A DNA stretch of 11,596 nt from NCBI GenBank assembly GCA_023277325.1, contig JALRIQ010000087.1, positions 1 to 11,596 on the forward strand, given 5' to 3'. This stretch comes from Bacteroidia bacterium. GTDB taxonomy: Bacteria > Bacteroidota > Bacteroidia > UBA8524. The translations under genes were made by a program, and so were the position numbers. Below the pieces are notes generated by a model, which was given only the letters and a program-made list of their open reading frames with translations, ran no database searches and was not told the DNA's origin. Shown piece by piece: positions 1 to 6,374 of this stretch (position 1 is the stretch's first letter; every line of letters begins with the position of its first letter).

Positions 1-380
1 CCCTTGAAGAAGGGAGTCATATTTCAGTCGGTACGCGAAACGATTTGTATTACGAAAACACACCCACCAAAAGAACCTTGATTTCGAAGTTCCTGCGTTG
101 GATGCTGCGTCGGGTATTTCGTTTGCCCATCACCGATACCCAGTGCGGACTAAAAGCCTTTAACCAAAAAGGTCGGGAGGTATTTATGCAGACCCGCATT
201 GAGCGCTTTCTTTTTGATATGGAGTTTATCGCGCTTTCCAGCCGCACCGAAGGTATTGAGATGCGCCCAGTGGCAGTAAGCCTGCGAAGTAATATTCAGT
301 TTTCTAAGATGAACGTGAGAATTCTCATCACAGAATCGGTAAATTTATTCCGCATTTTCTGGCTAACCCATTTTCGCTAA
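1..380 (+). CDS. GT2 family glycosyltransferase, polyprenyl-phosphate sugar synthase type (3' part only)
   Basis: The reading frame is open from the first bases of the window (in-frame codons from position 3), so the gene begins upstream and only about 125 C-terminal residues are visible. The motif DTQCGLKAF (positions 135-161) is the conserved acceptor-side segment of DPM1/GtrB-like GT2 enzymes. It is followed by FDMEFIALSSRTEG, matching the usual 'FD.E.l..a...g' helix, and then PVAVSLR. This family moves a hexose from a nucleotide sugar to a polyprenyl phosphate at the inner face of the membrane. No membrane helices follow the catalytic domain, so it resembles the short DPM1-like form rather than GtrB with its C-terminal helices. 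Its stop codon shares one base with the start of the next gene (TAATG), which suggests translational coupling to the membrane protein that probably uses its product. The exact sugar cannot be read from the sequence. An in-frame TTG at 45 is internal and is not the start. Confidence 0.85.
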   Translation, partial: LEEGSHISVGTRNDLYYENTPTKRTLISKFLRWMLRRVFRLPITDTQCGLKAFNQKGREVFMQTRIERFLFDMEFIALSSRTEGIEMRPVAVSLRSNIQFSKMNVRILITESVNLFRIFWLTHFR

Positions 381-2503
381 TGACCTTTTTAAAGGCTCCT
401 TTTCTGTCGTTTGTGCTCAGCGTTTTGCTGCTCAGTCTCTTTTTCGGCGACGAGCTCAGCAATCCAAACAGCTACTTCATGTCAGAAGCTGGAGATGGCT
501 ATAAAAACTACTACACCTTTGCCTACCACCAGCAATACGACAGCAGCTTCAGTCATTTTGGTGGAATGGCCTATCCCTATGGAGAACAAATCGTGTTTAC
601 CGATGGACAGCCCAGCCTTGCTCTATTTAGTTGGCTATTTCAAGGTGCCAGCGACCACAGCATTGCTCTGATCAATTTACTTCTGATTCTGGGAATTGGA
701 CTTTCCGCCTGGATTCTGACCAAACTATTTATCCGCTTCGGTATGACCCGTGGTGGCAGCCTATTTGCGGCTACTGCCATCGCGTTGATGAGTCCGCAGA
801 TCATGCGCTTTTCAGCTCATTATGCTTTGGCCTATTGTTTTGTAGTTCCCTGGTTCATTTATGTGGCTTTTCTATACGTGGAGAAACCCTCTTATAAACG
901 TGGATTCTGGGTATTCCTCTGCCTAATATTTATCACAGGACTTCACCTCTATTATTTCCTTATGGCTGCTTGCTTTATCGGAGCCTATTACCTCATCGAG
1001 GCCTTCCGGAGAAAAAATCAATCCATCTGGAAATATGCTTTGGCCTTTGGGGTGCAAGTAATATTACCATTCATCCTGTATATGTTATGGATGAAGTCGA
1101 CCGACCTGGTAACGGATCGTCCGTCGATACCTTATGGCATGCTCGAATACATGGCGCTATGGGAGGGTGTATTTCTGCCCTACTACTTCTACCACGATTC
1201 AGCCGTTTTTCAAGCATTGGATGTGCGCAAAGTGAATTCTGAAGCCTTGGCCTATGTGGGCTGGCCCGCAACGCTCTATTTTGTTTACTTCTTACTTAGC
1301 CGAATCAAATTCCTCTTTCAGAAAAGACCAAAATTGAGTCTTTATAAAGGTCACGCCATTTTCATTGCCGGCTTTTTCGTTTTCTTATTTGCGGCAACTC
1401 TACCCTTTCTCATGCATACTCCTTTCGGAGAAAAGTATGGAGGACCCTTGCTTCAATTCAGGAGTTTAGGACGTTTGAGCTGGGTATTTTATTATGCCTT
1501 AAATATTTTCATGTTTGTGCAATTGGCGGGCACCCGAAAACGTATTGGGTTGATTTTAAGCAGCCTGGCTACGGTTATTCTCTTTCTTCAAGGACTTCAC
1601 TTCAACACGGAATATTGCCAGGAGCTCGGAAAAAAACGGTATACCTATGCGGGCGTTGAAGAGCTGTCGTCCTACTCAAACCATGTGCTATTTCCGTTGC
1701 CATTTTTTCATTTGGGTTCAGAAAACCTAAGCACCAAACATGAAGACGAATACTTGGCTGAACCCATCATGTCGATGAGCCTGTCAAGCGGAATTCCTAC
1801 CTATGCTTGTATGATGAGCCGAATATCCCTCAGCAATACATTGAACGCCTTGGAAATGGCCTATAATCTTTCTGGTCCTTTAATGGAATCAGAAAAAGCA
1901 TGGATGGTGGTCAAGGCCCCTTCTTACTCCAACAGGGTTTCCTTGCTTCTTCCAAATAAGGGTAATTTTATGATGGATAGCCTTGAGGCTTATTCTGTAA
2001 AAGGAGCAGAATGGCTAAAATGGAAATCCTTGCAGCGAAAACCCGATAGCCTCCTCAATCAAGGTGTGTTTTATGCGGGTTTTGAAAATGCAAGCGGACA
2101 AGGTATTGCCGGATCCGAAGGAATTAATTTCTCCAGAAACGAGCAGGTAATCCTCTATGAAGGTCCTGGGTTCACGGATACCGTTGATTTATGGTATTGG
2201 CTGGATGCTCAACACGACGGCTTTCGCTTTTTTCACCTCAAAATCGAGAATCTGGAAACCGGCGAAAGCTGGCAGCATGAGGCAGGAAGTAATTTCGACA
2301 ATGTAATGGAGGGCTTCGCTCGGGTGCATATTGGTCAGCAATTGCTCAATTTCCCATGCCGAATCAGCATTTTCAATAATGGCCCATTGGATGAAAACTT
2401 CTCTGTGGATGAGTTTTTAATTCAACGCAGTGGAACGTCATTTTGCTATCCCTTAAATGGGTACCAATTCACTGAAGAATTTGTTTTTAAGCCGGTTCGC
2501 TAA
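380..2503 (+). CDS. Polytopic membrane protein, probable GT-C-like glycosyltransferase with large C-terminal extracytoplasmic domain
   Basis: The protein has 707 residues. The N-terminal ~405 carry about nine to ten hydrophobic segments (about 6-23, 95-117, 127-143, 147-167, 175-208, 218-238, 290-308, 325-343, 366-383 and 388-405). The first long loop after helix 1 has acidic residues in GDELSN and EAGDGYKNY (D39 is a candidate), where GT-C enzymes keep their catalytic Asp/Glu. The stretch FRSLGRLSWVFYY (360-372) resembles an Arg-rich motif that I recall from DUF6311/YfhO-like membrane proteins. Residues ~410-707 lack helices and end in a probable beta-sandwich region, likely outside the cytoplasmic membrane. 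The one-base overlap with the upstream GT2 gene suggests a donor-synthase/transferase pair that decorates a surface glycan or protein. The family assignment comes from topology and motif impression only. A sugar-independent membrane function cannot be excluded. The 3' end overlaps the opposing GH3 gene by 17 bp. Confidence 0.72.
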   Translation: MTFLKAPFLSFVLSVLLLSLFFGDELSNPNSYFMSEAGDGYKNYYTFAYHQQYDSSFSHFGGMAYPYGEQIVFTDGQPSLALFSWLFQGASDHSIALINLLLILGIGLSAWILTKLFIRFGMTRGGSLFAATAIALMSPQIMRFSAHYALAYCFVVPWFIYVAFLYVEKPSYKRGFWVFLCLIFITGLHLYYFLMAACFIGAYYLIEAFRRKNQSIWKYALAFGVQVILPFILYMLWMKSTDLVTDRPSIPYGMLEYMALWEGVFLPYYFYHDSAVFQALDVRKVNSEALAYVGWPATLYFVYFLLSRIKFLFQKRPKLSLYKGHAIFIAGFFVFLFAATLPFLMHTPFGEKYGGPLLQFRSLGRLSWVFYYALNIFMFVQLAGTRKRIGLILSSLATVILFLQGLHFNTEYCQELGKKRYTYAGVEELSSYSNHVLFPLPFFHLGSENLSTKHEDEYLAEPIMSMSLSSGIPTYACMMSRISLSNTLNALEMAYNLSGPLMESEKAWMVVKAPSYSNRVSLLLPNKGNFMMDSLEAYSVKGAEWLKWKSLQRKPDSLLNQGVFYAGFENASGQGIAGSEGINFSRNEQVILYEGPGFTDTVDLWYWLDAQHDGFRFFHLKIENLETGESWQHEAGSNFDNVMEGFARVHIGQQLLNFPCRISIFNNGPLDENFSVDEFLIQRSGTSFCYPLNGYQFTEEFVFKPVR

Positions 2504-4025
2504 GCGTATTATTCTGCTTTTGAAGTCCGAGAATTTCTTCGACAATAATTCGATTATTGGATAGGCGTGGCACTTTATGTTGACCACCCAATTTACCGCG
2601 AACACTCAGCCAATACCGGAAAGATCCACGCTCCAGGCAAACCAATTTAGGCGCTTTTAATGCCATATCTTTATGCCGCTTGGCCTCATAATCCGAGTTG
2701 ACTTCCTTTAATGTGCTGTCGAGCACTTCCATAAAGTGGGCTTCACTTGCCGGTGCCTGCTCAAACTCGATAAGCCATTCATGCCCTGCATCCGCCCCTT
2801 CTTCCATATAAACTGGAGCCGCTGTATAGTCGGAAACAATCGCATGAGTAGCTTCACAGGCTTTGGCAATAGCTCTTTCTGCATTTTCTATCACCAACTC
2901 TTCGCCGAAGGCATTGATAAAAAGCTTCGTTCTTCCTGTTATATTAAAACGATAAGGTTTTGTTCCGGTAAACTTGAGTGTATCTCCGATGATATAACGC
3001 CATAAACCAGCGTTTGTGCTGATTATTACCGCATAGTTCACGCCTGTTTCGACTTCCCAGAGTGGAATGGCCTTAGGATGTTCGTCAAAAATTTCTTCCG
3101 CTTTTACAAATTCAAAGAAGATTCCGTATCCAGGCATGAGGTACATATCGTGTACATTCATCTCTCCCTGTATACCAAAAAATCCTTCTGACGCATTGTA
3201 GGATTCCAGGTATTGAATGCCTTTGGATGGCATCAGTCTTTGAAACCTTTCGCGGTAAGGAGTAAAACTTACACCGCCATGAATATAAAGTTCCAGGTTA
3301 GGCCAAATTTCATGAAGATCCCGTTTACCCGTCATTTCGAACAAACGTTCTATTAGCACCAAGGTCCAGGTAGGAACCCCGGAAATGCTTGTTACATCTT
3401 CATTCACCGTGGCTAGCGCCATCTTTTCGAGCTTCTCTTCCCACTCTTCCATCAATGCGATGGACTTATCCGGAGTGCGAAGAAACTCTACCCAAAATGG
3501 GGTATTTGCTAGAACAACGGCGGATAAATCGCCATAAAAGGAGTTCTCTGAAAAGGTATTGACCTTATGCGAACCACCAATTACAAGGCTCTTTCCATTG
3601 AACATTTCTGTCTCCTGAAAGCTATTGCAGTACATAGTCAATACATCCCGGCCACCCTGATAATGGCATCTATCCAAGGCTTCAAAACTCACCGGAATGA
3701 ACTTGCTCTTATCTGAAGTCGTACCACTCGATTTTGCAAACCAGCGTATATCAGAATGCCAGATAATGTTCTGTTCACCGCGCATAGTGCGCTCTATCAA
3801 AGGCTTGATTCCTTCGTAGTCAAGGATAGGAACCCGTTCTCTAAAGTCTTCGTAGCGTTCTATGGATTTGAAATCGTATTTCTTCCCGATTTCGGTATTC
3901 TTCGCATCACCAACCAGTGACATTAAGGTTGCCTGCTGCACGTCGTTGGCCAAACGAATTTGTGCCTCCAGCTCTGGCCAGCGCTTCTTAAAATACCAGG
4001 AGAAAAATGACGACTTGAGCGACAT
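2487..4025 (-). CDS. GH3 auxin-responsive promoter family protein (acyl-adenylate-forming amidosynthetase fold)
   Basis: The 512 residues align end to end with the GH3 family, best known from plant JAR1/GH3 enzymes, which adenylate an acyl acid and transfer it to an amino acid. The three nucleotide-binding motifs of the ANL fold are visible: the Ser/Thr-rich loop FAKSSGTTSDKSKFIPVS (96-113), YNASEG (276-281), and RYIIGDTLKF (343-352) containing the expected Tyr-x-x-Gly-Asp. GRTKLFINAFGEEL (364-377) marks the hinge to the C-terminal subdomain. No signal peptide or membrane helix is present, so it is cytosolic. Bacterial members are frequent in Bacteroidota, but to my knowledge their substrates are not established, so no reaction is claimed beyond acyl activation. 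The ATG at 4025 lies 54 bp after the M28 gene and in the same direction, so it is probably the last gene of the pssA operon. Its last five codons plus stop overlap the 3' end of the convergent membrane protein gene. Confidence 0.9.
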   Translation of the reverse strand: MSLKSSFFSWYFKKRWPELEAQIRLANDVQQATLMSLVGDAKNTEIGKKYDFKSIERYEDFRERVPILDYEGIKPLIERTMRGEQNIIWHSDIRWFAKSSGTTSDKSKFIPVSFEALDRCHYQGGRDVLTMYCNSFQETEMFNGKSLVIGGSHKVNTFSENSFYGDLSAVVLANTPFWVEFLRTPDKSIALMEEWEEKLEKMALATVNEDVTSISGVPTWTLVLIERLFEMTGKRDLHEIWPNLELYIHGGVSFTPYRERFQRLMPSKGIQYLESYNASEGFFGIQGEMNVHDMYLMPGYGIFFEFVKAEEIFDEHPKAIPLWEVETGVNYAVIISTNAGLWRYIIGDTLKFTGTKPYRFNITGRTKLFINAFGEELVIENAERAIAKACEATHAIVSDYTAAPVYMEEGADAGHEWLIEFEQAPASEAHFMEVLDSTLKEVNSDYEAKRHKDMALKAPKLVCLERGSFRYWLSVRGKLGGQHKVPRLSNNRIIVEEILGLQKQNNTLSEPA

Positions 4026-4079
4026 GGCTACTAAGTTAAGTGGATTTTCACATTTATTTGAGCCAAGTAGGCCCCAAAA

Positions 4080-5360
4080 CTAATTTGGTGACTGCAAACG
4101 CGTAAAAAAGTCAATCACCAACTTTTGGGTAGGAACAAATGCATCCAATGGCAAGCCTTCTGCCTTATCCCCTGGATCGTGATAATGTCCGTATTCTCCC
4201 ATTTGATAAAGGAAAAAGCAGGGAACCCCTTGTTCGGCAAACCAGTAATGATCGCTATTTGCGGCTTTTCCTCTGCGTACCAATTTCGAGAGGTATTTGC
4301 CTTGCTCATTCACTTCCAGAAGAACAACATACTCCGCTTCAAAGAGGGTAGCATTCACCGCCGTAATTCCATCTTTTCCTGTTCCTTCTAAATCCAGATT
4401 CATCAGAAAACGGATTTTTTTCAAATCGATAGGACTATGCTCTGTGAAATATTTTGAGCCCACAAGTCCTGCTTCCTCTGCAGTAAAAGCCACAAAAACT
4501 ACGGTAAACGGCTGCGGATTTTTTCCATAATAACGTGCAAGCTCAAGCATCATTGCCGTGCCACTTGCATTGTCGTTAGCTCCCGGGAACATGGTTTCTT
4601 TCCCCATCATACCTAGATGATCATAATGGGCAGTAATGAATAAAAAGGAATCCTTGAATTGAGTGCCAGGAACCATTCCCCAGACATTCTTCGCTTTGAA
4701 CCGTTTCACCAATTTGGCATCGATATCCAGCGTAATCATGCTATCCGCATCTTGAACGGCTTCTGTTATGCACTCTAAAGTGAAATATACTGCCTGCTCA
4801 CGGGCGACTGTCCAAATAATATTCCGTTTGGATTTTATGATAACTCCCTTGGCTTTCAACTGATTGTATTGCACGAGTTTATATCTACGGTCAATCACTG
4901 ATTCTGTGAAAGTCATGGTATCCAGCACTACAATCGTTTGTGACAAATCTTCTGATTTCAATTTTTCAAAGGCCACATCATATTCCAAATCATCGAGATG
5001 AATATGGCGTAATCTAAATTCCCCCTGAATCGATGAGGAAGAGGCTTTAACCAGGTAATCGCTTCCTGGATTTAAGGTTCGGCCATTTACCTTGACCTCC
5101 ATGGCGGATGGGAAGGTATTCACAGACATGCGAAAAGGCTGGTACCACCCTTTCTCCAAGGGTTGCAATCCAGCCTTTTCGAATTCCGTTTTTATATAAG
5201 AGGCGGCGAGATCTAATCCGCCATTCACATAACCTCGCCCAGATAATGGAGCACTGCAGAGGTATTCGATATCTGCATTTATTTGAGCATGAACCCCGAA
5301 GGCTCCAAATAGTGAGATGCCTATAAGGCAAAGGAAATTAATGCGCTGCTTCAGCCACAT
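4080..5360 (-). CDS. Secreted M28-family zinc metallopeptidase
   Basis: The protein has 426 residues from the ATG at 5360. A signal peptide is clear: a basic start MWLKQR, a hydrophobic core to about residue 22, and a likely cut after VHA (A25/Q26), so the enzyme acts in the periplasm or outside the cell. Residues ~200-420 form the M28 aminopeptidase/glutaminyl-cyclase-like domain. It carries the full co-catalytic zinc set: H245 in HYDHLG, D263 in GANDNASG, catalytic E295 and ligand E296 in AEEAGL, D323 in LDLEGTG, and H394 in GHYHDPGD. The region before this (~75-200) could be a PA-like insert. The family removes N-terminal residues from peptides. A TTG at 5369, three codons upstream with GGAG four bases ahead of it, is an alternative start. 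The ATG is preferred because the signal peptide stays compact. The gene overlaps the purS end by 23 bp, suggesting coupled translation. Confidence 0.9.
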   Translation of the reverse strand: MWLKQRINFLCLIGISLFGAFGVHAQINADIEYLCSAPLSGRGYVNGGLDLAASYIKTEFEKAGLQPLEKGWYQPFRMSVNTFPSAMEVKVNGRTLNPGSDYLVKASSSSIQGEFRLRHIHLDDLEYDVAFEKLKSEDLSQTIVVLDTMTFTESVIDRRYKLVQYNQLKAKGVIIKSKRNIIWTVAREQAVYFTLECITEAVQDADSMITLDIDAKLVKRFKAKNVWGMVPGTQFKDSFLFITAHYDHLGMMGKETMFPGANDNASGTAMMLELARYYGKNPQPFTVVFVAFTAEEAGLVGSKYFTEHSPIDLKKIRFLMNLDLEGTGKDGITAVNATLFEAEYVVLLEVNEQGKYLSKLVRRGKAANSDHYWFAEQGVPCFFLYQMGEYGHYHDPGDKAEGLPLDAFVPTQKLVIDFFTRLQSPN

Positions 5361-5595
5361 GAATTTCAAAATACTCCATCACCTGATTGGCCAAGAGCTT
5401 TTTGCAGGCATTTTCTGCTAATGCTTCTGCTGCATTTGCATCAGCGGCTTCCAATTCCAAGGTAATGCGTTTTCCAACACGTACTTGATCAATTGCTGTC
5501 AAGCCTATACTTTTCAAGCCATTGGAAACTGCTTTTCCCTGAGGATCCAAAAGCGCCTTATGAGGCATTACATTAATTTCAACCAGGTATTTCAT
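5338..5595 (-). CDS. purS: Phosphoribosylformylglycinamidine synthase subunit PurS
   Basis: This small protein of 85 residues matches PurS along its whole length: an N-terminal strand ending in VMPHKALLDPQGKAV (residues ~9-23), the central QVRVGKRITLEL, and the C-terminal CKKLLANQVMEYFEI. PurS is the small partner of the PurS/PurQ/PurL complex. The complex converts FGAR, glutamine and ATP to FGAM in purine biosynthesis, with PurS dimers bridging PurL and PurQ and helping ammonia channelling. The length is normal (family about 80-85). It starts inside the end of pssA (17 bp overlap) and ends inside the start of the M28 gene, so it is the middle of a coupled cluster. Neither purQ nor purL lies within the window. 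Many Bacteroidota use a single long PurL that already contains PurS-like and glutaminase parts, so a free purS is worth noting. Confidence 0.93.
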   Translation of the reverse strand: MKYLVEINVMPHKALLDPQGKAVSNGLKSIGLTAIDQVRVGKRITLELEAADANAAEALAENACKKLLANQVMEYFEIHVAEAAH

Positions 5596-6298
5596 TATTT
5601 TTCAATTGATTGTCGATAACAGAAACAAGTATGTATAGCGGCACTAAGGCTGCCAGACCTGCAAATTTAAACACAAACAAGCTGATTCCCATCCCTATTA
5701 ATAAAAGATAGGCCGCCCAATTTGCTTTAAATCCCCAACTTTTAAATTTTAAGGAGAGCAAAGGAAGTTCGCTGACTAACAGAATGCTTGATAAAAGGGC
5801 AATAGCGGCCAGAACATAAGGGTTAATCCACGTTTCCTGCACCCAAAGAGGATTTGCTTCAATCAGAAAAGGAACAGAAGCTATCCAAAATGCGTTAGCA
5901 GGAGTAGGTAGGCCCAAAAAACTAGAAGTTTGCCGAGTGTCGATATTGAATTTTGCCAAACGTAGGGCTGAAAAAATTCCAATAATTAATGGAAAATAGA
6001 CCACCGCCAGTGGCGCAGACTGACCAAAAGGCCAAGCCGTTAATTGATCCGAAATTTGAAACAACATCATACCTGGCACTACACCGAAAGTCACGACATC
6101 CGCCAGCGAATCCAGCTGTTTCCCAAAATCTCCAGCAACTTTCAATAACCGCGCAGCAAATCCATCAAAAAAATCCAAAACCCCTGCAATAAAAATACAG
6201 TATGAGGCAGGAATAAGCTGTCCTTCGCCCAAATAAACCAGGGCGAGTATCCCGCAAAAGAGGTTACCAGAGGTAATGAGATGGGGAATAAATTTCAT
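5579..6298 (-). CDS. pssA: CDP-diacylglycerol--serine O-phosphatidyltransferase
   Basis: The enzyme makes phosphatidylserine from CDP-diacylglycerol and serine, the first committed step to phosphatidylethanolamine, in the cytoplasmic membrane. The CDP-alcohol phosphotransferase signature is complete: D42, D45-G46, A49-R50, G59, D63 and D67, with the spacing D-x2-D-G-x2-A-R-x8-G-x3-D-x3-D. The opening MKFIPHLITSGNLFCGILA is the characteristic PssA N-terminus. Several hydrophobic segments follow (about 10-40, 90-110, 125-140, 155-175 and 190-225), giving 239 residues, typical of the short Gram-positive/Bacteroidota type II enzyme. The start at 6298 is chosen because the conserved family N-terminus begins there. 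The frame stays open to an upstream start at 6406, but that would add 36 non-conserved residues and run into the divergent kinase gene. It leads the pssA-purS-M28-GH3 cluster and overlaps purS by 17 bp. Confidence 0.93.
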   Translation of the reverse strand: MKFIPHLITSGNLFCGILALVYLGEGQLIPASYCIFIAGVLDFFDGFAARLLKVAGDFGKQLDSLADVVTFGVVPGMMLFQISDQLTAWPFGQSAPLAVVYFPLIIGIFSALRLAKFNIDTRQTSSFLGLPTPANAFWIASVPFLIEANPLWVQETWINPYVLAAIALLSSILLVSELPLLSLKFKSWGFKANWAAYLLLIGMGISLFVFKFAGLAALVPLYILVSVIDNQLKNNEIPG

Positions 6299-6305
6299 CT
6301 GGCGA

Positions 6306-6313
6306 CAAATATA
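6306..6313 (-). promoter_or_regulatory. Possible Bacteroidota -7 box for the pssA cluster
   Basis: On the minus strand the bases read TATATTTG, an exact match to the Bacteroidota sigma-A -7 consensus TAnnTTTG. The pssA ATG begins only seven bases after the box, so a start site at the usual distance would give a nearly leaderless mRNA. No TTTG-type -33 element is seen at the expected distance, which lowers certainty. Confidence 0.42.
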
Positions 6314-6349
6314 CAGCAGGAATATGCATCGCCCTTCTTTCTCTTTGCT

Positions 6350-6357
6350 TAAATTTG
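6350..6357 (+). promoter_or_regulatory. Possible Bacteroidota -7 box for the histidine kinase operon
   Basis: TAAATTTG matches the TAnnTTTG -7 consensus and ends 17 bases before the kinase ATG at 6375. A weak ribosome-binding-like AAGG (6364-6367) lies seven bases before that ATG. No -33 element is evident at normal spacing. The box lies 36 bp from the oppositely oriented candidate for pssA, so the two promoters, if real, share this 76-bp region. Confidence 0.42.
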
Positions 6358-6374
6358 AGAGCCAAGGCTGTATC

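Noticed and set aside
631..1271. Several 66-90 codon open frames inside the membrane protein gene on both strands
   Set aside because: They are out-of-frame or antisense shadows of a well-supported long gene and have no recognisable protein features.
4026..4079. Weak stem (GGGCC/GGCTC) between the M28 and GH3 genes as a terminator
   Set aside because: Only five pairs with one wobble and no T tract; the GH3 gene more likely shares the upstream transcript.
5361..5369. TTG start of the M28 gene three codons upstream
   Set aside because: It has a nearby GGAG, so it remains possible, but the ATG at 5360 is a more usual start codon and gives a complete signal peptide.
6276..6374. N-terminal extension of the histidine kinase from an ATG at 6276
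   Set aside because: It would run through the start of the divergent pssA gene and both candidate promoters, and the added 33 residues look like the reverse strand of coding and spacer DNA.
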